NCBI GenBank assembly: GCA_947503525.1
Contig: CANNEA010000004.1
Coordinates: forward strand, 434,001 to 498,000
From: an uncultured Carboxylicivirga sp.
Lineage (GTDB): Bacteria; Bacteroidota; Bacteroidia; Bacteroidales; Marinilabiliaceae
Direction: 5' to 3'
Length of the DNA: 64,000 bases
Below, piece by piece: positions 33,937-42,019 of the stretch (position 1 is the stretch's first letter; each line of letters opens with the position of its first letter). The notes under the pieces are model-generated. The model worked only from the letters and a program-made list of their open reading frames with translations. It was not told the DNA's origin and ran no database searches. A program made the position numbers and the translations under genes.

Positions 33937-34050
33937 ATCAGATTTCCTCAATTTAAAATATCGAATTCCACATCCTACCTATATAAATACAATAACAAAG
34001 TTCTTTCAAAGAGCTTTCCTATATTTACATCACAAATAAACACATTTCCA

Positions 34051-35220
34051 ATGAAGGCAGCGAACATTATTATTTTTATAAGCATTATACTCTCCATTCA
34101 CTTTTTAGTTAATTTCTACATATACAATAGGGGCTTGCAATGGTTGGAAAGCATACCATCATTAAAAGGTGCTTTCAAAATAACAATGCTCATTCTAGTC
34201 CTATCCTATCCTATTGGACGATTCCTTGAAAAAATATGGTACGGTCCACCTGCCACCACATTGCATTGGATTGGTGCATTCTGGTTTGCCGGAATGCTTT
34301 ATTTCACGTTAACTATAGTTACCATTGATTTGGTCCGACTTCTTAATTTATTATTTCATTTTCTCCCCGAAAAAGGCACAGAGAGTTACCTGAAGCTAAA
34401 ATTTATTAGTGGCTCTGTAATCAGCGTTGGTGTTTTATCCGTCATCCTTATTGGTTTTTTAAATGCCTGGCATCCGAAAATTAATAAATTCAACATTTCT
34501 ATTAACAAGCCAGTATATGGAAGAAAAACACTTAAAATAGTTGCGGCTTCCGACATACATTTAGGAACTATCATAGGTCCTCGAAAAACGCGTAAACTTG
34601 TAGAAACAATTAATGAACTTAAGCCGGATATTATTTTATTTGCCGGCGACGTTGTTGATGAAGATGTACAACCCGTAATAAAACAGAACCTTGGTGAAAA
34701 CCTTAAACAATTGACTGCTCCACTGGGAGTATATGCATCAACTGGCAATCATGAGTACATTGGTGGAGTTGAACGATCGGTAAAATATTTGGAAGAGCAT
34801 GGCGTTTCTGTCATTCGCGATTCATGTTTTCTGATTGAAAATTCCTTTTATCTGGCAGCCAGAGAAGATAGGGATAAAAACAGAACAGGCCATGAACGTT
34901 TGAGTATTGAACAGCTCATCAAACAATGCGATCACAACAAACCCATCATCCTTTTAGACCATCAACCCTACAATCTTGATGTTGTTCAGATTGCAGGAAT
35001 CGACCTTCAGTTATCCGGACATACTCACCACGGACAACTTTGGCCTTTTGGATATATCACAAAGAAGATATTTGAAGTAAGTAAAGGATATAAACAAAAA
35101 GGCAATTCACACTTTATAGTAAGTACAGGATTTGGCACATGGGGCCCACCAATCAGGACTGGCAACAGGCCAGAAATACTTGAAATAACTTTAAATTTTA
35201 CCGATAAAAAGGAACAATAA
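34051..35220 (+). CDS. membrane-anchored metallophosphoesterase (YkuE-like)
   Basis: 389 residues. The N-terminal 140 residues hold four membrane helices; the soluble domain carries the full calcineurin-like metal set: SDIH (Asp168, His170), AGD (Asp200), GNHE (232-235), DHQP and SGHTHHGQ. Similar proteins (YkuE, Mpe-type) are dinuclear-metal phosphoesterases whose substrates include lipid head groups and nucleotides; the true substrate is not readable here. The active site would face the side to which helix 4 delivers it. A TATATTTAC sequence near 34018 resembles a -7 box. The TonB receptor gene follows 71 bases after the stop but has its own promoter element. Confidence 0.88.
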   Translation: MKAANIIIFISIILSIHFLVNFYIYNRGLQWLESIPSLKGAFKITMLILVLSYPIGRFLEKIWYGPPATTLHWIGAFWFAGMLYFTLTIVTIDLVRLLNLLFHFLPEKGTESYLKLKFISGSVISVGVLSVILIGFLNAWHPKINKFNISINKPVYGRKTLKIVAASDIHLGTIIGPRKTRKLVETINELKPDIILFAGDVVDEDVQPVIKQNLGENLKQLTAPLGVYASTGNHEYIGGVERSVKYLEEHGVSVIRDSCFLIENSFYLAAREDRDKNRTGHERLSIEQLIKQCDHNKPIILLDHQPYNLDVVQIAGIDLQLSGHTHHGQLWPFGYITKKIFEVSKGYKQKGNSHFIVSTGFGTWGPPIRTGNRPEILEITLNFTDKKEQ

Positions 35221-35224
35221 AAGC

Positions 35225-35232
35225 TATATTTG
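35225..35232 (+). promoter_or_regulatory. Bacteroidota -7 promoter element for the TonB receptor gene
   Basis: TATATTTG, a perfect TAnnTTTG, 59 bases before the ATG at 35292 and just past the metallophosphoesterase stop codon. It suggests the receptor is transcribed separately with a leader of about 50 bases. Confidence 0.55.
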
Positions 35233-35291
35233 CATTGACCCAAATTCTTATTAACTTTTATAAAGAGTAATTCAGCCGACGAATTAATACA

Positions 35292-37703
35292 ATGACCCGT
35301 TTTTTACTATTCATCACTTTTATATTATTCTCTTTTGGAAGTATTGCTCAAACCATACAGGTTAGGGACAGACACAGTATGCAACCATTAGAACTTGTCA
35401 CAATCTTTACTTTGAATCCATCAAAAAGCACAGTAACTGACATGAATGGTAAAAGTTCAATGAAGGATTTTATTGGCAGCGATAGCATTTACTTCAGGCT
35501 GATTGGATACGAAACACTTCTGCTTAACTTTAATGAACTTGCTAATAAAAATTATGAAGTTTTGATGGAGCAAAGCGAATTATCGCTGGATGAAGTTGTG
35601 GTTTCAGCCAACAAATGGAAACAAGGACGCAGACAAACTCCTTCTAAGATTGCTGTACTCAAACCAAAAGACATTACCTTTTTAAACCCACAGACAGCTG
35701 CTGATCTTATTGAAAAAACCGGCGATGTATTTATCCAAAAAAGCCAGATGGGCGGTGGGAGTCCAATGATCAGAGGCTTTGCTACAAATAGAGTATTGAT
35801 CGCAGTGGATGGAGTTAGAATGAATAACGCCATATTCAGAAGTGGTAACATTCAAAACATAATCTCATTAGATGCCTTTGCCACCAATCGTGCTGAAGTT
35901 ATTTTCGGACCTGGTTCCATTATTTATGGTAGTGATGCCATTGGTGGTGTAATGGGCTTTTACACTTTTGAACCAATCCTATCTCATAATACAAACGACC
36001 TCTTTAAAGCCAGAGCTAATACGAGATATTCAAGTGCCAATAATGAATTAACGGGTCATGTCGATTTAAATTTTGGATTCGAAAAATGGGCGTCATTTAC
36101 AAGCATTACCTACTCCAAATTTGGGGATATGACTATGGGTTCTCATGGACCAGATAGTTACCTGAGACATGAGTTTGTTGAGCGCCTCAATGGCAATGAC
36201 TACATTGCCCCCAACACCGATCCCGAAAAGCAAGTGCCCAGCGGATATAATCAAATTAACCTGACTCAAAAATTCAAGTTTTCACCAAACAAAAGCTGGC
36301 AATTCAATTACGGCTTGCACTACTCTGAATCTTCTGACGTTGACCGCTACGACCGCTTAATAATGTACGATGATGACAATCAGTTAAAATACGGAGAATG
36401 GTATTATGGCCCACAGGTATGGGTAATGAATAATTTAAACATAGAACATTCAAGTAATTCAGAAATGTTCAATCACATGAAGATTATTGCAGCTCACCAA
36501 TACTTTAAAGAAAGTCGCCATAGTCGAAAATTGCATGATGTAGATAAGAAACATCGAACAGAGCAAATCAATGCCTATTCTATCAATATCGATTTTGAAA
36601 AGGACTGGAAAAATGGTAATCGTATTTTTTATGGTTTTGAAACCATAGCTAACACTGTAGGATCTGAAGGACTAAATGAAAATTTAGAACAAAACAGCTG
36701 GAGCCCCGCAACATCACGCTATCCCGATGGCTCTAAGTGGTTATCTATGGGAGCTTACGGTAATTTCTTGCACAAAATCACTCGCAAAACAAACATCCAG
36801 GCTGGATTACGATATAATTATATTCACCTTAATGCTGATTTCAATAATGATTTTTACGACTTTCAATTTGAAGATGTAAGAATCAATACCGGCGCACTTA
36901 CAGGAAGCATTGGCATTATCCACACCCCTGACGACCAATGGCAATTTAATGGAACTGTTGCTACAGGATTTAGGGCGCCAAATATTGATGATATTGGAAA
37001 AGTATTTGATTCTGAACCGGGATCTGTTGTTGTTCCTAATCCGGACCTAAAACCTGAATATGCCATAAATGCAGAACTTGGTGCTGCGGTAGTAGTGGTA
37101 AAGCAATTGAAAATAGATTTTGCAGCGTATTACACCATCTTAACCGATGCCATGGTTCGACGTGATTATACCTTAAATGGTCAGGATAGTGTTTTATATG
37201 ATGGAGAGATGAGTAAAGTACAAGCCATACAAAATGCTGCCCATGCATTTGTTTATGGGGTACAATGTGGAATGGAGTTTAAATGGAAATCAGGTATAAG
37301 TGCTTCTACTCGATTCAATTATCAAAAAGGAAAAGAGGAATTGGATGATGGAAGTTATTCGCCTCTCAGACATGCTCCTCCTTGGTTTGGAACAACAAAC
37401 ATTAGCTACGAAAAAAATAAAATGAAGCTTGAATTCAATGCTCAATATAACGGAGAAGTCAGCTTCTCTAACATGCCTGCAAGCGAAATAAGCAAACCTC
37501 ATTTATATGCCAAAGACATTAATGGCAATCCGTATTCTCCATCGTGGACTATTATCAACCTTAAAACCCAATATCAAATAAATCAGAATTTGATAGCAAC
37601 CGCCAGTATCGATAACATTATCGACAAAAGGTACAAAAGCTATTCTTCGGGAATCGCTGCACCGGGAAGAAATTTCATATTGTCATTAATGCTTTCATTA
37701 TAG
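35292..37703 (+). CDS. TonB-dependent receptor, haem/haemoglobin-type branch
   Basis: 803 residues. Signal peptide to about residue 20 (FGSIAQ), a short carboxypeptidase-like region (to about 95), then a plug with LDEVVVSANKWKQGRRQTPS, GGGSPMIRGFATNRVLIAVD and GPGSIIYGSDAIGG. The VRMNNAIFRSGN segment and plug order resemble the haemoglobin/transferrin receptor branch of the family, so iron or haem uptake is the first guess, but relatives take other cargo. The barrel ends IAAPGRNFILSLMLSL. There are no neighbouring haem-utilisation genes and no SusD. Confidence 0.88.
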   Translation: MTRFLLFITFILFSFGSIAQTIQVRDRHSMQPLELVTIFTLNPSKSTVTDMNGKSSMKDFIGSDSIYFRLIGYETLLLNFNELANKNYEVLMEQSELSLDEVVVSANKWKQGRRQTPSKIAVLKPKDITFLNPQTAADLIEKTGDVFIQKSQMGGGSPMIRGFATNRVLIAVDGVRMNNAIFRSGNIQNIISLDAFATNRAEVIFGPGSIIYGSDAIGGVMGFYTFEPILSHNTNDLFKARANTRYSSANNELTGHVDLNFGFEKWASFTSITYSKFGDMTMGSHGPDSYLRHEFVERLNGNDYIAPNTDPEKQVPSGYNQINLTQKFKFSPNKSWQFNYGLHYSESSDVDRYDRLIMYDDDNQLKYGEWYYGPQVWVMNNLNIEHSSNSEMFNHMKIIAAHQYFKESRHSRKLHDVDKKHRTEQINAYSINIDFEKDWKNGNRIFYGFETIANTVGSEGLNENLEQNSWSPATSRYPDGSKWLSMGAYGNFLHKITRKTNIQAGLRYNYIHLNADFNNDFYDFQFEDVRINTGALTGSIGIIHTPDDQWQFNGTVATGFRAPNIDDIGKVFDSEPGSVVVPNPDLKPEYAINAELGAAVVVVKQLKIDFAAYYTILTDAMVRRDYTLNGQDSVLYDGEMSKVQAIQNAAHAFVYGVQCGMEFKWKSGISASTRFNYQKGKEELDDGSYSPLRHAPPWFGTTNISYEKNKMKLEFNAQYNGEVSFSNMPASEISKPHLYAKDINGNPYSPSWTIINLKTQYQINQNLIATASIDNIIDKRYKSYSSGIAAPGRNFILSLMLSL

Positions 37704-37775
37704 CGTCAAACGTTAATTAAAGCCAAAAAATCAATTACTTTCAGAAAGCTTTAGCTGTTTATCCAAAAATCGCTC

Positions 37776-37783
37776 TATCTTTG
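37776..37783 (+). promoter_or_regulatory. Bacteroidota -7 promoter element for the DEAD-box helicase gene
   Basis: TATCTTTG, a perfect TAnnTTTG, placing the start of the transcript near 37790 and giving a leader of about 105 bases. The -33 region has only a partial TTTG-like match (around 37755-37760). Confidence 0.6.
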
Positions 37784-37789
37784 CGCTCG

Positions 37790-37894
37790 ATTTTAACGAG
37801 GACCACTCTGGTCACTTTCAGTAGCACTTTCGTAGCATGGCTAAATTCTGGGTACCGCTGCATGAACGTGGAGTGAGTGGATAAAGAATTTAAT
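37790..37894 (+). other. structured 5' leader of the DEAD-box helicase mRNA
   Basis: About 105 non-coding bases between the promoter and the ATG. Visible pairings: GACCA/TGGTC (37801-37805 with 37809-37813), and, as an exclusive alternative, CCACTC (37803-37808) with GAGTGG (37875-37880) right before the coding start. Two competing folds of this sort are typical of leaders that control translation. It may respond to cold or to helicase level, but no known riboswitch was recognised. Confidence 0.4.
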
Positions 37895-39556
37895 ATGCAA
37901 ACATTTAAAGAAACAGGTCTTCCTGAGGAGATCCTGAAAGCTATTGGTGAGCTAGGTTACGAAACACCAACCCCTATTCAAGGCAAAACTATTCCTGAAA
38001 TCTTAAATCATGGAAACGACATTATTGCCTTGGCCCAAACGGGAACGGGAAAAACAGGAGCCTTTGGCTTACCGGTTATTCCACAAGTTGTTACTGCTGA
38101 AAAACGAGTACAAGCCTTAATCTTATGTCCTACACGTGAGTTGTGTTTACAAATCACTAAGGATTTACAAGGCTACGCAAAGTATTACAAGGACTTATAT
38201 ATTACCCCTGTTTACGGTGGAACTGAAATCCGCACACAGATTCGTGCCTTAAAAAAAGGATCTCACATTGTTGTGGGTACTCCTGGCCGAATGAATGACC
38301 TTATCAACCGCAAAGCAATTGAGCTTGGTGATGTACGTTGGTTAATTTTGGATGAAGCTGATGAAATGCTTAACATGGGCTTTAAGGATGACTTAGAGAG
38401 CATAATGGCACAGACTCCTGAATGGAGACAAACCTTATTGTTCTCAGCCACCATGCCACCTGACATTGCCAGAATGTCGAAGAAATACATGTCGGATGTG
38501 GTTGAAATAAGCGTGGGAACCAAAAATTCCGGTGCCTCAAATGTTGAACACCAATATTACATGGTTCAGGCGCATGATCGCTATAGAGCTCTGAAACGAA
38601 TTGTTGATGTAACACCAAACGTATACGGCATTGTATTTTGTCGTACGCGTCAGGAAACTAAAGACATTGCCGATAAGTTAATGGCTGATGGCTATAATGC
38701 AGATGCTATCCATGGCGATTTATCGCAAGCACAGCGCGACATGGTAATGCAGCGCTTTAGAACAAAACACCTACAGGTTTTAGTTGCAACTGATGTAGCA
38801 GCCAGAGGTATTGATGTAAATGACTTGACGCATGTTATTAATTATAACCTTCCAGACGATATAGAGGTTTATATTCACCGAAGTGGACGTACCGGACGTG
38901 CTGGGAAAAGCGGAGTTTCAGTTTCTATAATTCACTCACGTGAATCACACCGTATTAAGGCAATTGAAAAAATTGCTAAAAAAACGTTTGAACGAAAAAT
39001 GGTACCTAAGGGTGATGAAATATGTGAAAAACAGTTATTCCACTTCCTTGACCGTGTTGGAGTAACTGAGTTAGATGAAGCATCTCCGGTAAATTCTTTA
39101 CTACCTGCTGTGTATGAGAAGTTGGCAGCCATGGACAAAGAGCAATTAATAAAGCAGTTTGTTGCTGCCGAATTCAATCGCTTTATGGAATATTATAAGG
39201 ATGCTCCAGATCTTAACATCTACAAGGATGATAAAGGCGGCAGAAGAGGTGAAAGAAACCGTAGAGGTGATGTTCCTTTCAGCCGATTATTCATTAACCT
39301 TGGAAAAACAGATCAACTAACTTCTGGCGACATCATTGGCCTTATTAATAGTAAGATGAAGGGTGTTACCGTTAAGATTGGTAAAATTGACTTACTTCGT
39401 AACTTCTCATTTGTTGAGGTAGATAAAGAATACGAACAGGAAGTTATCACTAAATTAGGTACGGCTAAACTAAAAGGCAAAAAGGTTAGCCTTGAGGTAG
39501 CTTCTCCTAAACCTGCAAATCGCAACAAAGGTAACTACCGAAAAAAGAGATATTAA
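37895..39556 (+). CDS. DEAD-box RNA helicase with DbpA-type C-terminal domain
   Basis: 553 residues from the ATG at 37895; a GTG six codons earlier is possible but unneeded. Motifs in order: PTPIQGKTIPE (Q), AQTGTGKT (I), PTRELCLQ (Ia), GTPGRMND (Ib), DEADEM (II), FSATMP (III), FCRTRQET (IV), ATDVAARGIDV (V) and HRSGRTGRAG (VI). Residues about 475-535 (SRLFINLGKTDQLTSGDIIG) form a DbpA RNA-binding-like domain, which directs such helicases to structured RNA such as 23S rRNA; a basic tail follows (RNKGNYRKKRY). Likely a ribosome-assembly or cold-shock helicase (CsdA/DbpA-like). Confidence 0.95.
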   Translation: MQTFKETGLPEEILKAIGELGYETPTPIQGKTIPEILNHGNDIIALAQTGTGKTGAFGLPVIPQVVTAEKRVQALILCPTRELCLQITKDLQGYAKYYKDLYITPVYGGTEIRTQIRALKKGSHIVVGTPGRMNDLINRKAIELGDVRWLILDEADEMLNMGFKDDLESIMAQTPEWRQTLLFSATMPPDIARMSKKYMSDVVEISVGTKNSGASNVEHQYYMVQAHDRYRALKRIVDVTPNVYGIVFCRTRQETKDIADKLMADGYNADAIHGDLSQAQRDMVMQRFRTKHLQVLVATDVAARGIDVNDLTHVINYNLPDDIEVYIHRSGRTGRAGKSGVSVSIIHSRESHRIKAIEKIAKKTFERKMVPKGDEICEKQLFHFLDRVGVTELDEASPVNSLLPAVYEKLAAMDKEQLIKQFVAAEFNRFMEYYKDAPDLNIYKDDKGGRRGERNRRGDVPFSRLFINLGKTDQLTSGDIIGLINSKMKGVTVKIGKIDLLRNFSFVEVDKEYEQEVITKLGTAKLKGKKVSLEVASPKPANRNKGNYRKKRY

Positions 39557-39573
39557 AAAAACTCTATAGAAGA

Positions 39574-39609
39574 ACAAAGGGCAATCAAATGATTGCCCTT
39601 TGTTTTTTT
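39574..39609 (+). terminator. intrinsic terminator of the helicase gene
   Basis: A perfect 13-bp stem (39574-39586 with 39591-39603), 4-base loop, and a seven-T run. It lies 17 bases past the helicase stop codon, before the converging DUF6599 gene. Confidence 0.94.
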
Positions 39610-39613
39610 ATAA

Positions 39614-40459
39614 TTATTGCATCTCGGCAATCAACTTTATTAATAAGCCTTCATAATTCACAGGATCCTTGGCATCAAGAATGCCACATATTCCACCTTC
39701 GGAATAATGAATAATCAACTTTCCAAGATACGGATCATCAAAAGCATATTTCTTCGCCTTGAGCTTTTTCTTATATTTCATTCTTTTAAAATAACGCTCC
39801 ATTATTTGACGGCATTTCTCATCATTACCTTTATAGGCAAATAACCTCACTTTTTCATCCTGAACTTTATAAACCACCGTTCCTACACCATTAAACCCCG
39901 TAACACCCATGAAATTTTCTGCCATATAGCGCTCGCTTGATGCCACTTTTCCTTCCTCAGGAAACCACGAAAACTGTTCTGGCAAATCACATTCAGTACA
40001 AATTTCATGAGCTACCTTCTTTGCAAACTTAAGCAATTCATCTTCACTCAACGCCGGAGAACCATTATACACTTTTACGTAATAATCATCAGCTAAGAAA
40101 AACACAGCTCCACTTTCCACAAAACCTTCAGCTCCGATCTTTTTACCATCTACCCCTTGCGGTCTCTCCTCGGTATAAATACCATAAGCAAACATATCAT
40201 TGCCATGACGGTATAATTCCAATGTTGCGGATTGCTCTTCTGAATTGACATAATCAACTACCCACAAATCCTTAAAATCATATCCTAAATAAAAGTCGGA
40301 AGCTCCATTAATATAATCATAGAGGTTTTCTTTATTAAAAAATTGCTTCTCGCCCTTGATCTCATAGCCTTCAATGGATTTAAATTGAGCAGGGTAATCT
40401 TGTGCGTAGATTGGAAATACCATTAGCATAAAACCCACACACATTATCATATTCTTCAT
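39614..40459 (-). CDS. secreted DUF6599-like protein
   Basis: 281 residues with a signal peptide (cleavage near YAQD, residue 20). The pattern FFNKENLYDYINGASDFYLG, then ATLELYRHGNDMFAYGIYTE and GAVFFLADDYYVKVY, matches proteins annotated DUF6599 in Bacteroidota, whose role is unknown. Two cysteines (EICTECDLP) may form a disulfide. The gene begins 27 bases after the Tat/Fe-S aldo-keto reductase gene on the same strand, so they are likely co-transcribed and may act in one envelope pathway. Confidence 0.7.
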   Translation of the reverse strand: MKNMIMCVGFMLMVFPIYAQDYPAQFKSIEGYEIKGEKQFFNKENLYDYINGASDFYLGYDFKDLWVVDYVNSEEQSATLELYRHGNDMFAYGIYTEERPQGVDGKKIGAEGFVESGAVFFLADDYYVKVYNGSPALSEDELLKFAKKVAHEICTECDLPEQFSWFPEEGKVASSERYMAENFMGVTGFNGVGTVVYKVQDEKVRLFAYKGNDEKCRQIMERYFKRMKYKKKLKAKKYAFDDPYLGKLIIHYSEGGICGILDAKDPVNYEGLLIKLIAEMQ

Positions 40460-40486
40460 GTAAACTATTTCAAATAAATAATTGAT

Positions 40487-41686
40487 TTAACTAATAAACT
40501 CATCCGGCACATCCACCAAACGACTCACTTTTTTAATTTTATCGGCTACAGCAAAATTCTTAACACATGACACTGTGCAAGAATCACAAGTAGAACAAGG
40601 ATCATTAACAACTCCCATATCCGCCAATAAGTTTTTCCCTTTATCCATATCGCGATATCCGTAGGTATACATGTATGATCGCATTATTTCAGGTATAGGA
40701 AGATTCTTCTTGCATTGCCCTGCACATACATCGCATTGATTACAATACAAACCGGCATAATCTCTCGCAAATTCCAAGTCGCGCTCTTCTTGCTTAGTCA
40801 GCTTAAGTTTTTCCATTACAGAATAACTCTCATCTAAATGTTCAAAAGCCGTAAAACCAGGAATAGCTGTACAGATATTCTCATTTTGCAAAGCCCACTT
40901 TAATGCTGCTTTGGTATTAACTGCTTTGGTTTGCTCTTCATCTAAGAAACCACCAGCCATTGTTTTCATGGCTACAAATCCAATTCCACTTGCAGCTCCT
41001 TCAGCAATGGCAGCATTTAATTCTTCCCTATGATCTTGCTTAAAATTGTATGCCGTTAATACAACATCGTACACACCCGATTCAATAGCAGCACGTATTA
41101 CTTCAGGTTCATTTTTATGCGTTGACAAACCAACAAATCGCGTTTTACCTTGTTCCTTTGCGGTTTTAATGGCTTTAATCATCTCAGGATGCAATACTGT
41201 TTCCTTAGCTGAAACGGCATGAACATACAATAAATCAACCTGTTTCATCTGCAGGCGTTCAAGACTAACTTCAAATTTCTCCAAGAACTTTTCTGCCGTT
41301 GCTTCTTCCCCTAACAAACCGGTTTTACGATCCATGTCATCAGGTACCACTTTTGTCGCGATAAAGAATTTACTGCGATCATGGTTTTTAAATATCTCAC
41401 CCAGCATTTCTTCATTCTTACCTTTTTGATACACATAGGCTGTATCAAAATGTACAATTCCTTTTTTAATTCCAGCCTCTACCAAGGCTTTAGTGTCTCC
41501 GCGCATAGCTCCCATACTAACAATAGGTAACTTCACTCCGGTTCTCCCTAAAGTACGATAAATAACTTCTTCTTTTTTACTCTTTTTAGCTTCTACATCA
41601 GTTGGTTTTAGAAGTGATGCACCAGCAATACCTGTAGCAGCGACCTTTAAAAAGTGACGTCTACTGTTTTTTCCTGATTGATCCAT
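40487..41686 (-). CDS. Tat-exported aldo/keto reductase with 4Fe-4S ferredoxin-like tail
   Basis: 399 residues from the ATG at 41686; the longer frame has 18 odd residues before the Tat motif. Start region NSRRHFLKVAATGIAGASLL is a twin-arginine signal, so the folded protein is exported. The aldo/keto reductase barrel follows (YRTLGRTGVKLPIVSMG, HFDTAYVYQKGKNEEMLG with catalytic Asp/Tyr, KVDLLYVH-type segment). The tail holds two cysteine clusters, CNQCDVCAGQC and CSTCDSCTVSC, fit for 4Fe-4S clusters. Such fusions are common in Bacteroidota; substrate and electron partner are not known. Followed by the DUF6599 gene. Confidence 0.9.
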   Translation of the reverse strand: MDQSGKNSRRHFLKVAATGIAGASLLKPTDVEAKKSKKEEVIYRTLGRTGVKLPIVSMGAMRGDTKALVEAGIKKGIVHFDTAYVYQKGKNEEMLGEIFKNHDRSKFFIATKVVPDDMDRKTGLLGEEATAEKFLEKFEVSLERLQMKQVDLLYVHAVSAKETVLHPEMIKAIKTAKEQGKTRFVGLSTHKNEPEVIRAAIESGVYDVVLTAYNFKQDHREELNAAIAEGAASGIGFVAMKTMAGGFLDEEQTKAVNTKAALKWALQNENICTAIPGFTAFEHLDESYSVMEKLKLTKQEERDLEFARDYAGLYCNQCDVCAGQCKKNLPIPEIMRSYMYTYGYRDMDKGKNLLADMGVVNDPCSTCDSCTVSCVKNFAVADKIKKVSRLVDVPDEFIS

Positions 41687-42019
41687 ATGCTCCGGGTTTT
41701 GTACAAAAGCAAGATAATAATTTAAACAGATGATTCCCAAGCGTTAGAATAGTTTGAAACTAATATAGTATGATTCAAAATAAGGAAATTGTTTCCATTC
41801 AGAATTAGAATGAGCCAATTTAAGTATTGTATCCAACTATTCATTTATACTAACTCTAGCGTATTAAATCAGTAAATCCAGTTTCATTTTGGCTCATAAT
41901 GACATATCTCACTCACATAATCACATAAAGATATTACCTTTAAGGTTTATATTATGAATACTAATCGAAAAGATAAAAGCCTGTTTACCAAATAGGTTTA
42001 ATCTTAAAATTTCAAAATA
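41687..42019. other. divergent intergenic region
   Basis: 333 bases between the starts of the aldo/keto reductase and the S9 peptidase genes. AT-rich. A TACCTTTA at about 41935-41942 resembles the -7 element with its last base changed, and could serve the S9 gene. Nothing else was recognised. Confidence 0.4.

Noticed and set aside
37704-37894. Known riboswitch ahead of the helicase gene
   Set aside because: The leader has pairings but matches no riboswitch consensus I can recognise; reported only as a structured leader.
37877-37894. GTG start for the DEAD-box helicase
   Set aside because: The six extra residues add nothing conserved; the ATG at 37895 is the simpler start, though GTG cannot be ruled out.
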